Assembly: GCA_902592985.1 (NCBI GenBank)
Contig: CACJGR010000001.1
Span: 124,001 to 188,000, forward strand
Origin: an uncultured Pelagibacteraceae bacterium
GTDB taxonomy: Bacteria; Pseudomonadota; Alphaproteobacteria; Pelagibacterales; Pelagibacteraceae
Direction of reading: 5' to 3'
Length of the DNA: 64,000 bases
The notes beneath the pieces were generated by a model, which was not told the DNA's origin, searched no databases, and worked only from the letters and a program-made list of their open reading frames with translations. Positions 13,773 through 23,897 of this stretch are shown here, piece after piece. Positions within the stretch are counted from its first letter, which is position 1; each line of letters starts with the position of its first letter. Position numbers and translations under genes: made by a program.

Positions 13773-15326
13773 TCAATCTTTATAAATTTTATTTCTTGCT
13801 GACATAATTAATTCATCTGCTTCATTTTTTGATAAAGCAAATTCCTCTAAATATCCTTTAATTTTAATTCTCTCACCCTTAACTATATCATAACCTCCAG
13901 TTAATTCATCAGATGCAAGATCTGCAAAGTCTGATAATTTTAAAATTTTTTGTTCACCTAGTGTAACTAACATGCCTGGCGTTAATCCTTCATGATTTAT
14001 TAGTGTATTTTCTAACCCTAAATCTTTAATCCTGTTTGAAATTTCTTCCTGATCTTTTTGATGAAATTCTTTTGCTCTTTCAATTAATGCTTTAGCAGTT
14101 TCTTCTTCAATTCCTTCAATTTTTGTTAAGGCTTCCGGTAAGCTATCTTTAATATCATCTATTGATGAAAAACCTTCAGCAACAAGCAACTGGCCTAATG
14201 TTTCATCTAATTCTAAATTTTTTACAAAATTCTCAGTTTTTTCTTTAAATTCTACCTGTCTTCTTTCGGAGTCTTCTTGGTCAGTCATTATATTAATTTC
14301 ATAATTCATTAATTTAGTTGCTAGCCTAACATTTTGGCCTCTTCTGCCGATTGCCTTACTTAAATTTTCTTCAGTTAAAATTACATCCAATTTTTTTGAA
14401 ATAGTATCAACATTCACTCTTTGTACTTCTGCAGGAGATAATGCATTTGAAACTATAATAGCAGGGTCTTCTGACCAATTAACAATATCAATTTTTTCTC
14501 CTTGTAATTCATTGACCACCGCTTGAACTCTTGATCCTCGCATACCTACGCATGCACCAACAGGATCTAAAGATGTATCTATTGCTTTAACACAAATTTT
14601 TGCTCTACTTCCAGGATCTCTTGCTGACGATTTAATTTCAATTAGTCCATCATAAATTTCAGGAACTTCTTGAATAAATAATTTTTCCATAAATTTACTA
14701 TGAGCTCTAGATAAAAATATTTGTTGACCTCTAGTTTCTCTCCGAACATCATAACAATAAGCTTTTATACGATCCCCAGCTTTTATATTTTCTCTTGGAA
14801 TCATTTCATTTTTTTGAATTATAGCTTCTGCCTTTCCAAGATCAACGATCACATTTCCGAATTCTAAACGTTTTACAATGCCGCTTAGAATTGAGTCTTT
14901 TTTATCTATAAAGTCATTATATTGTCTTTCTCTCTCAGCTTCTCTAACATTATAACTAATTACTTGTTTTGCTGTCTGTGCAGCAATTCTTCCAAAATCA
15001 AAAGAGGGTAATGATTGTAAAATTTCATCCCCAATTTTTTTAGTTTTATTTTCAGCATCCAAAATAATTGCATTTTTAAGAGTTATTTCTGTATTAATAT
15101 TTTCTGTTTTTTCAACAATAATTAGTTTTCTATAAACTCCAATATCTCCGTTATCTCTATCAATTAAAACTTTAATTTCATTGTCTTGACCAAATTTTGA
15201 TTTTGCAGCTTTTGCGATACCTGTTTCCATAGAACCTATAATTAATTCTTTATCTATAGATTTTTCTAAAGCTACAGCTTCGGCTATTCTTAATAGTTCT
15301 AATTTATCTGCTCTTTTATTTAACAT
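13773..15326 (-). CDS. nusA: Transcription termination/antitermination protein NusA (start corrected from the ORF-track start at 15365)
   Basis: S1/KH NusA domains (ACVGMRGSRVQAVVNELQGEKIDIV, IGRRGQNVRLA); ATG at 15326 preceded by GGAAG. The longer ORF would translate through a terminator hairpin. Confidence 0.95.
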   Translation of the reverse strand: MLNKRADKLELLRIAEAVALEKSIDKELIIGSMETGIAKAAKSKFGQDNEIKVLIDRDNGDIGVYRKLIIVEKTENINTEITLKNAIILDAENKTKKIGDEILQSLPSFDFGRIAAQTAKQVISYNVREAERERQYNDFIDKKDSILSGIVKRLEFGNVIVDLGKAEAIIQKNEMIPRENIKAGDRIKAYCYDVRRETRGQQIFLSRAHSKFMEKLFIQEVPEIYDGLIEIKSSARDPGSRAKICVKAIDTSLDPVGACVGMRGSRVQAVVNELQGEKIDIVNWSEDPAIIVSNALSPAEVQRVNVDTISKKLDVILTEENLSKAIGRRGQNVRLATKLMNYEINIMTDQEDSERRQVEFKEKTENFVKNLELDETLGQLLVAEGFSSIDDIKDSLPEALTKIEGIEEETAKALIERAKEFHQKDQEEISNRIKDLGLENTLINHEGLTPGMLVTLGEQKILKLSDFADLASDELTGGYDIVKGERIKIKGYLEEFALSKNEADELIMSARNKIYKD

Positions 15327-15341
15327 AATTTCGTTGCTTCC

Positions 15342-15368
15342 AAAAAAAAATGGGCCGAGGCCCATTTT
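15342..15368 (-). terminator. Intrinsic terminator/attenuator between metK and nusA
   Basis: Minus strand AAAATGGGCC-TC-GGCCCATTTTTTTTT: perfect 10-bp stem and 9-nt T tract. Confidence 0.85.
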
Positions 15369-15390
15369 GAAATTTCAACAATGTACGGTG

Positions 15391-15418
15391 AATATATTTA
15401 TTTTTTTTTAATTTTCAA
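15391..15418 (-). promoter_or_regulatory. Candidate sigma70-type promoter upstream of the nusA hairpin
   Basis: Minus strand TTGAAA - 16 nt - TATATT immediately after the metK stop; each hexamer 5/6 to consensus, but in an AT-rich genome. Confidence 0.4.
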
Positions 15419-15422
15419 CTTA

Positions 15423-16586
15423 TTACTTGATAAAAATACCTTTTTTGTCAGTATTTTCCCAAGAAAAAGATCCATCTGATTCAGAATCTCTTCCAAAATG
15501 CCCGTAGGCTGATGTTTTTTGATATATTGGCTTATTTAAACCAAGCATTTCTCTTATGCCTCTTGGGCTTAAATCAAAATTCTCATTAATTAATTTTTCC
15601 ACATATTTATTTTTCTCTTCATCATTATCAAAAAGATCAACATAAATAGAAAGAGGTTTGGACACACCTATCGCATAGGCTAACTGGATTAAGCATTTAT
15701 CTGCAATCTTAGAAGCCACAACATTTTTAGCAAGATATCTTGCAGCATAAGCTGCCGATCTGTCTACTTTTGTTGGATCCTTTCCAGAAAAAGCTCCACC
15801 GCCGTGAGGTGCGGCACCTCCATAAGTATCAACAATAATTTTTCTTCCTGTTAACCCGCTATCACCGTCAGGGCCTCCTATTACAAAATTACCAGTTGGA
15901 TTAACATAAATCTCTGTATCATCTAATCCATTTATTAAATTTTTTGGAATTGATTTTTCAATATATGGTTTCACTAATTCTCTTACTTGTGATTGATTTA
16001 TATCAGCTGAATGTTGTGTTGAAATAACAATTGATTTAACTGATGACGGTTTTCCATCTTTATATTCAATCGTAATTTGACTTTTAGAATCTGGTTCAAT
16101 ATTTTTTAATTTTCCTGACTTTCTATCTTCTGCCATAAGTCTTAAAATTTTATGTGAATAATGAATTGGTGCTGGCATTAAAACATTCGTTTCATTGCAA
16201 GCATAACCAAACATTATACCTTGATCTCCTGCTCCTTCATCTTTATTTCCAGATGAATCTACTCCCATAGCAATATCTGAGGATTGCGAATGAAGATGGC
16301 TTTCTATTTTAGTTGCTTCTTTCCAAGTAAAACCTTCTTGATCATAACCAATATCTTTAATGCATTCTCTAACTCTTGAAATTAAATCATCTTTATGAAT
16401 ATTTGGACCTCGTGTCTCACCTGCCAATACAACTTTGTTTGTAGTTGTTAATGTTTCACATGCTACTCTTGATTGTGGTTCTGAACTTAAATAAGTATCA
16501 ACAACCATATCTGAAATTCTATCACAAACTTTATCTGGATGTCCTTCTGAAACTGATTCACTTGTAAAAAAATAATCTTTCTTCAT
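15423..16586 (-). CDS. metK: S-adenosylmethionine synthetase
   Basis: [53 protein letters not shown]. Confidence 0.98.
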   Translation of the reverse strand: MKKDYFFTSESVSEGHPDKVCDRISDMVVDTYLSSEPQSRVACETLTTTNKVVLAGETRGPNIHKDDLISRVRECIKDIGYDQEGFTWKEATKIESHLHSQSSDIAMGVDSSGNKDEGAGDQGIMFGYACNETNVLMPAPIHYSHKILRLMAEDRKSGKLKNIEPDSKSQITIEYKDGKPSSVKSIVISTQHSADINQSQVRELVKPYIEKSIPKNLINGLDDTEIYVNPTGNFVIGGPDGDSGLTGRKIIVDTYGGAAPHGGGAFSGKDPTKVDRSAAYAARYLAKNVVASKIADKCLIQLAYAIGVSKPLSIYVDLFDNDEEKNKYVEKLINENFDLSPRGIREMLGLNKPIYQKTSAYGHFGRDSESDGSFSWENTDKKGIFIK

Positions 16587-18055
16587 TTATTCTCCCATCT
16601 TTTAATTAAAAAAATTGTAAAAACATAAAATAATATTATATAAAAAAATATCTTGTTACCAAATTTTGAAAAAAGAGTCTCATTAAATTTTTTATAATTA
16701 TTTATTTCAATTACTCCCTTTTTGGTTGACTCTAGCTTAGAAATTATAATTCCATTACTGTCAATATATGCCGAAATACCATTATTTGTTGATCTAATTA
16801 TATTTTTACCTTCTTCTATGGCTCTAAAAATAGTGTGTGAAAAATGTTGATGTGGACCTATAGATTCTCCAAACCAACCATCCTCAGAAATATTAATAAT
16901 AAAATTGGTTTCATCTGGCAATAAACTAATGTTACCAGAATAAATTATTTCATAACAAATCAAGGGTATAAAGCTCAGATTATTAAAACCAAAAGATATA
17001 GATTTTCTTTCTTCTCCAACACTAAATGACTGATAGCCATAACCAATTTTTTTTAATCCAAATTTTTTAAAAAAATTTTCAAAAGGTAAAAATTCACCAA
17101 AGGGAACTAGCTTAATTTTATTATACTCACTTATTAAATTTAGTTTATTGTCTAAAACAACCATCGAATTATATATTTTAGAAGAATTTTCTGTTCTTTT
17201 TTCAGTATTTATTCCCATTATAATTTTATGTTTTTCTGAAAATTCTTTTAAAAATATTTCTTTAAAAGTTTTTAATTTATTAAGATTAACACCTGCTAAT
17301 GCCCCTTCAGGAAAAACAAATATAGTATTATGCAAAATGTTAGGATTGCTTAATTCAATTAATTCTTCAATTATAATAGCTTCATTATTAGGTTGAAAAA
17401 ATCTATTAATAGATATTTTTGGAGAGATTATCTTTATTTTAAAATCTTTAAGTTCTGTATATAATTTTTCATCGTTTTTAATTTTTGTATAGCCATAAAA
17501 ACTATTACAAATTAATATAAATAGTAAAAGTAAAACTACAAATACTTTGAATTTTATTTCTTTTTTAAAAAAAATTAAAAAAGGTAATAAAAAAATGGTT
17601 ATAGATATTAAATTTAAAGAATAAGTTCCAATTATTGAAAGTATTTGTATATAATTTAAATAATTCGTCCAGCTATAAACAATTATATTCCAAGGAAAAC
17701 CTCCCAAAATAAAACCTCTAATAAACTCAATTACAGAAAAAATGGTTGCAAAGATTAAAACTGTTGAAAAATTTTTTTCTAAATTGAAAAGTGAACAAAT
17801 TAAAGTACCAAAACCATAAAAAATTCCTAAAAATAAAGGAATAAGAATTAATGCAAAAGGAATCAAGGGTTTAAAAATTTCCTCAAACGTAAGAGCGTTG
17901 GTTATCCAATAAAGATTTGAAACAAAATAACCAAAACCAAATAGCCAACCTATTTTAAACAAAATCCATTTTGATTTCTTAAAATTATAAATAAGAAAAA
18001 ATAATAAAAATGGAAATGTAATAAAATTTATTATTAAAAAATTATAAGGCGGCAA
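16583..18055 (-). CDS. lnt: Apolipoprotein N-acyltransferase (N-terminus uncertain; TTG start)
   Basis: Multi-TM N-terminus plus CN-hydrolase domain ([51 protein letters not shown]). Confidence 0.93.
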   Translation of the reverse strand: MPPYNFLIINFITFPFLLFFLIYNFKKSKWILFKIGWLFGFGYFVSNLYWITNALTFEEIFKPLIPFALILIPLFLGIFYGFGTLICSLFNLEKNFSTVLIFATIFSVIEFIRGFILGGFPWNIIVYSWTNYLNYIQILSIIGTYSLNLISITIFLLPFLIFFKKEIKFKVFVVLLLLFILICNSFYGYTKIKNDEKLYTELKDFKIKIISPKISINRFFQPNNEAIIIEELIELSNPNILHNTIFVFPEGALAGVNLNKLKTFKEIFLKEFSEKHKIIMGINTEKRTENSSKIYNSMVVLDNKLNLISEYNKIKLVPFGEFLPFENFFKKFGLKKIGYGYQSFSVGEERKSISFGFNNLSFIPLICYEIIYSGNISLLPDETNFIINISEDGWFGESIGPHQHFSHTIFRAIEEGKNIIRSTNNGISAYIDSNGIIISKLESTKKGVIEINNYKKFNETLFSKFGNKIFFYIILFYVFTIFLIKRWENK

Positions 18056-18127
18056 ACTAAATGATGTAAATAAACCTAAAAAAAAAAGGTATTATATATA
18101 TAAAAAGTTTATGAGCTAATATTGATT

Positions 18128-18574
18128 TCAATTTTTTTTGTAAAAATAGTTTAATATTAAATTTTCTTTTTTATTCATTTTTTTGAAATTTTTTAATCTT
18201 TTATGATCATATCCGAGTATATGCAAATATCCGTGTATCCACATTTTATCAAATTCTATAAAAAAATTTGATTTGATTGATCTCTTATTAACAATTTCAT
18301 AGCTTATAGCTATATCACCCAAATATGGATTTTTTGTAAATTTATAATTAAATGGAAATGAAAGAACGTCTGTTGTTTTATTTTTTTTTCTAAATTGATT
18401 ATTTAAACTTTTCATTTTTTTATTATTCGTAAGAAGAAGAGTAAATTCGTGTATCTTATTTTTAAAAGGATTTAATTTAGAAAGTAAATTCAGTCTTTTT
18501 TTAATATAAATATTCGGACTTTTTATTTTTGTTTTCCAGATAGGATTATCTAAAACTACATTGGCTTTAATCAT
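18128..18574 (-). CDS. ybeY: Endoribonuclease / rRNA maturation factor YbeY
   Basis: TDVLSFPF, LGDIAIS, HGYLHILGYDH zinc motif. Confidence 0.95.
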   Translation of the reverse strand: MIKANVVLDNPIWKTKIKSPNIYIKKRLNLLSKLNPFKNKIHEFTLLLTNNKKMKSLNNQFRKKNKTTDVLSFPFNYKFTKNPYLGDIAISYEIVNKRSIKSNFFIEFDKMWIHGYLHILGYDHKRLKNFKKMNKKENLILNYFYKKN

Positions 18575-19574
18575 TACTTTGATCTGAATAAGCCTTAACT
18601 ATCTTCGATACTAAAGGATGTCTGACTACATCGGTATGATCAAAATCAACAACTGAAATTTCTTTCATATGACCTAATAATCCTTTCGATCGATTAAGTC
18701 CTGATAAAGATTTATTTGGTAAATCAATTTGTGATGGATCTCCATTAACAACAATTTTTGAATTTTCTCCAATTCTAGTTAAAAACATTTTTATTTGAGT
18801 ATCTGTTGCATTTTGAGCTTCATCTAAAATAGCAAAAGAATTTTTTAATGTTCTTCCTCTCATAAAAGCAAGAGGTGCTATTTCAATATCTCCTATTTCA
18901 ATTCTTTTTTGTATTTTTTCAAAATCTAAAAGGTCATAAAGAGAATCGTATAATGGTCTAAGATATGGATCAACTTTCTCACGCATATCACCGGGTAAAA
19001 ACCCTAATCTCTCTCCTGCTTCAACAGCCGGTCTTGATAAGATTATTCTTTCAATTTTTTTATCAAGCAACATGGTTAAAGCAACAGCAACAGCTAAAAA
19101 CGTTTTTCCAGTACCAGCTGGGCCCGTGGATATTATTATTTCACTTTCTTTAAGTGCTCTTACATATTTTTTCTGTTTCTCTGATCTTGGAATTACAGAT
19201 TTTTTTGGGGTCTTAATAATATACTCAATATTTTTTCCAAAATTATTTATTTTTTCATCAATCATAAACTTGTTTACTGATGAAATTATATCTTTTTTTT
19301 CAATTGTTCCATTAATAATAAATTGTTCTGCTAAAAATTTTATTGCATTTTTAACCAATTCATTTTTTTTTGGATTGCTTTTTATTAAAATTGAATTTCC
19401 TCTTGAAGATATGCTTGTTTTAGTAATTTTTTCAAGTTCTCTTAAATTGTCATTAAATTCACCAACAACACCTAATAAAAGATCATTATTTTGAAAAATA
19501 ACACTCAAAGTGCCATTGCCTGAGTAAACAAATTTTAAATTAGAAACTATTTTTTTTTGAGGAATTTTACTCAA
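18567..19574 (-). CDS. phoH: PhoH-family ATPase
   Basis: STGPAGTGKTFLAVAVA Walker A, ILDEAQNAT Walker B; adjacent to ybeY and miaB. Confidence 0.94.
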   Translation of the reverse strand: MSKIPQKKIVSNLKFVYSGNGTLSVIFQNNDLLLGVVGEFNDNLRELEKITKTSISSRGNSILIKSNPKKNELVKNAIKFLAEQFIINGTIEKKDIISSVNKFMIDEKINNFGKNIEYIIKTPKKSVIPRSEKQKKYVRALKESEIIISTGPAGTGKTFLAVAVALTMLLDKKIERIILSRPAVEAGERLGFLPGDMREKVDPYLRPLYDSLYDLLDFEKIQKRIEIGDIEIAPLAFMRGRTLKNSFAILDEAQNATDTQIKMFLTRIGENSKIVVNGDPSQIDLPNKSLSGLNRSKGLLGHMKEISVVDFDHTDVVRHPLVSKIVKAYSDQSND

Positions 19575-19575
19575 A

Positions 19576-20913
19576 TTATGCAGCTTTCATATCTTTACTG
19601 TTTTCAATTTTTCCAAACAAACTGTTTTGATTTGTACTTTCTATTTTAACTTTAACAGTTTTTCCAATATTATTTTCATCTCCTACAAATATTACAGAAT
19701 TGTTAAATTTATTTCTGCCAAACAATTTTAACTGATCTTCAATTCTATTTTCCACTAAAACCTCTACTGATTTTCCTTGAAAAGATCTATTTTTATTTAT
19801 TTGATGACTAAATAAATATTTTTGAATTTCATTTAATCTTTCTTTAGATGTTTTATTATCTATTAATTTTAATGTTGCTGCTTTAGTTCCCGGGCGAGGA
19901 CTAAATATAAATGAATAAGAGTTTATAAATTTAATTTTTTTGACTAAGTTTAATGTATCATCAAAATCATTATTTGTTTCACCTGGATAAGAAATAATAA
20001 AATCACTTGAAAATTCAATTTTGGAATTTATTTTTTTAAGCCTTTCATAAATATTTATATATTCTTCTACTGTATGTTTCCTATTCATCAGTTTTAATAT
20101 TTTATTTGAACCACTTTGGATAGGTAAGTGAACAAAAGGCATTAATTTTTTATTATTTGCATAACAATCAATTAAATCATCTGTCATATCTCTTGGATGT
20201 GACGTAGTATATCTTATTCTTTTTAGCTCTGAAAATTTTTCAAGTTCATTAATTAAATTAGAAATTCTATATTTTTTTGAATTTTCAATATATGAATAAG
20301 CATTAACATTTTGACCTAGTAAGGTAATTTCCTTGGCACCATTTTTAATTAAAGTCTCTGCCTCATGTAATATTTTTTTTAATGGTCTAGAATATTCTGG
20401 TCCTCTAGTAAAAGGCACTACACAAAAATGACAAAACTTATCACATCCTTCTTGAATTGTTAAAAAAGTAGAAACTTTATTACTTTTATTTTCTATTTTA
20501 TCAAAATATTCAAATTTAGAAATTGTATCAAATTCGGTCTCTTCTTTTTGTGTATCTGGTACAAATTTTTTTAACACTTCATTAATTTTGTGATAAGATT
20601 GAGGGCCAATTACAATATCAATATAAGATTCTCTTTTTAACATTTCCTGATTTTCTGCTTGTGCTACACAGCCTGCAATAACCATAATCGGTTTATTTTT
20701 TTGTTTATATATTTTTTTCACTCTACCAATTTCATGATAAACCTTTTCTTTTGCCTTATCTCTTATATGGCAAGTGTTTAAAACAAAACAATCTGCATTT
20801 TTATAATCATCAGTTTTTTGAAAACCTATTTTTTTTACTGAGTCATAAATACGATTAGAATCATACTCATTCATTTGACAGCCAAATGTCTTAATAAAAA
20901 TTTTTTTTGCCAT
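19576..20913 (-). CDS. miaB: tRNA-2-methylthio-N6-dimethylallyladenosine synthase
   Basis: KTFGCQMNEYDS, radical SAM EGCDKFCHFCVVPFTRGPE, C-terminal TRAM. Confidence 0.97.
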   Translation of the reverse strand: MAKKIFIKTFGCQMNEYDSNRIYDSVKKIGFQKTDDYKNADCFVLNTCHIRDKAKEKVYHEIGRVKKIYKQKNKPIMVIAGCVAQAENQEMLKRESYIDIVIGPQSYHKINEVLKKFVPDTQKEETEFDTISKFEYFDKIENKSNKVSTFLTIQEGCDKFCHFCVVPFTRGPEYSRPLKKILHEAETLIKNGAKEITLLGQNVNAYSYIENSKKYRISNLINELEKFSELKRIRYTTSHPRDMTDDLIDCYANNKKLMPFVHLPIQSGSNKILKLMNRKHTVEEYINIYERLKKINSKIEFSSDFIISYPGETNNDFDDTLNLVKKIKFINSYSFIFSPRPGTKAATLKLIDNKTSKERLNEIQKYLFSHQINKNRSFQGKSVEVLVENRIEDQLKLFGRNKFNNSVIFVGDENNIGKTVKVKIESTNQNSLFGKIENSKDMKAA

Positions 20914-20916
20914 TAA

Positions 20917-21327
20917 TTAAGATTTTTTCTTAACTCCATATAGTTCAAGTTTATGATCTACTAAATCATATCCATATTTTTCAGCTACTTTTTTTTGAAG
21001 TTTTTCTATTTCTTGATCAACAAATTCAATAATTTCTCCTGATTTTATATCTATTAAATGATCATGATGACTTTCACTTAATTCTTCATAACGTGCTTTG
21101 CCACCTTTAAATTCATGCTTAGTGAGTATCCCATATTCTTCAAATAATTTTACAGTTCTATAAACTGTTGCAATACTAATTTTGGAATCAATTTTTGACA
21201 CTCTATTATAAAGCTCATCAACATCAGGGTGATCATTTGACTCTGACATTACTTTTGCAATAATTTTTCTTTGATCTGTAAGCTTAACTCCTTTTGCTAT
21301 ACATTTTTGTTCAATAGTTTCTGACAT
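20917..21327 (-). CDS. fur: Fur-family transcriptional regulator (Fur/Mur)
   Basis: GVKLTDQRKIIAKVM, SIATVYRTVKLFEEYGIL, ESHHDHLIDIKSGEIIEF. Confidence 0.9.
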   Translation of the reverse strand: MSETIEQKCIAKGVKLTDQRKIIAKVMSESNDHPDVDELYNRVSKIDSKISIATVYRTVKLFEEYGILTKHEFKGGKARYEELSESHHDHLIDIKSGEIIEFVDQEIEKLQKKVAEKYGYDLVDHKLELYGVKKKS

Positions 21328-21335
21328 AATTTATT

Positions 21336-21722
21336 TTAACTTAAATAAAGAGGTTTAATCAAATTTTTTTTAATTTTAAATTTATCACATAAAACAGGGA
21401 CATCTTCATATTTAATATTAGTAGATTTATTAAAATCAAGAAAACTAAAACAATAATAATCTATTTTTTGTGTTAAAAATAAACCCTTAACAATAGAAAG
21501 AGAATTTCTAATGCCAGCAAAGCTCCCCGGGCCTCTATTTACATAAATTCTGTCTATTTTATTAATAGAAGTTTTATTTTGATTTAAAAAATTAGTGATT
21601 AAAATAATAAGTTTTTCAAAATTACTTTTGCTATTCTCATGACTACAGGTATAAATATTTTTATCAATAATGAGTGATAAAAAGATTTTTTCTGTAGCAG
21701 CATCTATAATTAGATTATTCAT
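21336..21722 (-). CDS. tsaB: Short TsaB-like t6A biosynthesis protein (start corrected from 21773)
   Basis: MNNLIIDAATEKIFLSLI and VNRGPGSFAGIRNSLSIVKGL match the TsaB N-terminal lobe; C-terminal lobe largely missing. Confidence 0.8.
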   Translation of the reverse strand: MNNLIIDAATEKIFLSLIIDKNIYTCSHENSKSNFEKLIILITNFLNQNKTSINKIDRIYVNRGPGSFAGIRNSLSIVKGLFLTQKIDYYCFSFLDFNKSTNIKYEDVPVLCDKFKIKKNLIKPLYLS

Positions 21723-22731
21723 AATATTAATATTGTTTATTTCTAATTCTAAGGCAGAAGAAAATAATATCAAATACTATTCTAATGATATGGGAACACT
21801 TGCATTAATGTACCATAGATTTAATGAAAATAAATATCCTTCTACTAATATTGAGATGGATGTCTTTAAACAACAAATCAAAATTATAAAAGATAATAAA
21901 TATAATTTTTATAATCCCAAAGAATTCAGTTTAAATTTTAAAATACCTAAAAAAGAAAAAAAAATTTTAATCACCGTTGACGATGGATTTACCTCATTTT
22001 ATAAAAATGCATGGCCTTTTTTAAAAGAAAACCAAATACCTTTTATTTTATTTATATCGACAAAAGCTGTTGGAAATTTTGGTTATATGACTTGGGATGA
22101 AATAAAAGAAATTGAAAAAGAAAAATTTGCATATATTGGCAATCATTCTCATTCACATGATTACTTGGTTGATTTAAATGAACAAGAATTTTTAAAAGAC
22201 ATAGATAAATCAATAAAAATTTTTAAAGAAAAACTTGGATATAACCCTATATTTTTTTCTTATCCATTTGGTGAATATAGTAATTTTATTAAAAATTACA
22301 TAACACAAAATTTTAAATATTCTTTTGGCCAACATTCAGGAGTAATAGACGTAAATAAAGATATTTATGAATTACCTCGTTTTCCAATCAATGAAAAATA
22401 TGGTGATCTTGAAAGATTTAAATTTTTAATTAATTTGCAACCTTTGCAATTTAAAAAAATAATTCCAAATGAAAAATATATAAATATTAAAAATAATCCT
22501 CCAAATTTTTCTGTTGAATTTTTTAATAATCAAAAAAATCTTAAAAATATTAATTGTTTTTCTGATGAAGGTAATAAATGGGAAAAATCCTACACATCTA
22601 TTAATAATAATATTTTAAAAATTAAATTTAGAGATAAATTCTTATTTCGCAGAGGAAGAATAAATTGTTCATTAAATGATAATGGTATTTGGCGGTGGTT
22701 TGGCGTTCAATTTTCTGTAAAGACTGATTAG
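21670..22731 (+). CDS. Secreted polysaccharide deacetylase (NodB homology domain)
   Basis: Signal peptide; ALMYHRF, ITVDDGFTSFYKNAWPFL, IGNHSHSH, FSYPFGEY. Confidence 0.88.
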   Translation: MSDKKIFSVAASIIRLFIILILFISNSKAEENNIKYYSNDMGTLALMYHRFNENKYPSTNIEMDVFKQQIKIIKDNKYNFYNPKEFSLNFKIPKKEKKILITVDDGFTSFYKNAWPFLKENQIPFILFISTKAVGNFGYMTWDEIKEIEKEKFAYIGNHSHSHDYLVDLNEQEFLKDIDKSIKIFKEKLGYNPIFFSYPFGEYSNFIKNYITQNFKYSFGQHSGVIDVNKDIYELPRFPINEKYGDLERFKFLINLQPLQFKKIIPNEKYINIKNNPPNFSVEFFNNQKNLKNINCFSDEGNKWEKSYTSINNNILKIKFRDKFLFRRGRINCSLNDNGIWRWFGVQFSVKTD

Positions 22732-23864
22732 ATGAGGCTCTTTAATTGAATACTAGAGGGAAGTAATTTAACATCATCAAAATCTGTTAAATTATTTTGT
22801 TTAATTATTTGCTTTATAATTTTTACATATTCTGTTCCAGTCGCTGCATATTTGTCTAAATAAGTTGCAAGAATTAAACCATCTAAATTTCTTCCATTAT
22901 CTCTTAACTCAGCTCTTGCCATTCTAAATTCTTTATAACCAGAATGAGTATTTAAATTTCTTTGATATGCTCTTACTGATGATTTTAAAATTTTAAATTT
23001 CATAATTTTATGAGTAGCATTATTATCAACATCAGCTGGTTTTATACCTTCGCCAGACCAAGTCCATTGACCAAATAGAGCATTGCCTTCTAAAGCAAAT
23101 CTTGATGTTCCCCATCCTGTTTCTTTTGCTGCTTGAGCTATAGCTAAAGAAACAGGAATCGTATCCATTCTTACTTTTAAAGTAGATAAATCTTTATTAA
23201 GGACTCCATATTGTTTGAACTTTCCATTTAACCATTTCTTTTCAGCCTTGGAATTATTATTTTTATTTAAAATGTTAAATAATTTTTTACGATTTAATTT
23301 AATTCTATTATTTTCTTCAACAATTAAAGGCAAAATAATTTGTATAAATAAATTTTTTCTCTTTTCAGTACTTTCAATCATTTTCATCTCATTTGGAAGA
23401 AGTGAAAGTTGAACTGGTTTTACAAGTTTTGTTTTTCTTACATCTTTTAAATTATAGTTAGTTTCTTTAAATAATTGCTCAATTGTTGAGGCATTTAATC
23501 TCACTGTATCACTTGGTAAATCATCAAATTTAAATACATCATCAAATAAATTTTTTAAATTAAGGCCTTTATCTGTCTCAGAATCTTTTTTTAAAACTTC
23601 TCCATCTAAAATTTTTTTAAAATTACTTTTAGAAGTATTTTCAATTTCTATTGAAGTAAGAATTACATTATTTTTAAATTCGATAATAGTAGGAAGTGCA
23701 AAAGAAAACACAACAATACCTAAGCTGCTTAAAAAAGTTAAATATAAACTTCTTGTTGGATTGCTATTTGGAAAATTTATTTTTTTTTTTTTCCTTACAG
23801 GAAAGAATTTTTTAAATAAAAAATCTTTAGCTTGATTCAGTTTTAATATCTTTTTTCTACTCAT
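22728..23864 (-). CDS. Bax-like / glucosaminidase-family protein with N-terminal membrane anchor
   Basis: IPVSLAIAQAAKETGWGTSRFALEGNALFGQWTW, LATYLDKYAATGTEYVKIIKQII. Confidence 0.85.
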   Translation of the reverse strand: MSRKKILKLNQAKDFLFKKFFPVRKKKKINFPNSNPTRSLYLTFLSSLGIVVFSFALPTIIEFKNNVILTSIEIENTSKSNFKKILDGEVLKKDSETDKGLNLKNLFDDVFKFDDLPSDTVRLNASTIEQLFKETNYNLKDVRKTKLVKPVQLSLLPNEMKMIESTEKRKNLFIQIILPLIVEENNRIKLNRKKLFNILNKNNNSKAEKKWLNGKFKQYGVLNKDLSTLKVRMDTIPVSLAIAQAAKETGWGTSRFALEGNALFGQWTWSGEGIKPADVDNNATHKIMKFKILKSSVRAYQRNLNTHSGYKEFRMARAELRDNGRNLDGLILATYLDKYAATGTEYVKIIKQIIKQNNLTDFDDVKLLPSSIQLKSLI

Positions 23865-23897
23865 TAACTTATCTATATATAGTAAATTGTTATTATT

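Noticed and set aside
16586-16700. SAM riboswitch upstream of metK
   Set aside because: metK start overlaps the end of lnt; no non-coding leader is available and no riboswitch-like pairing was seen.
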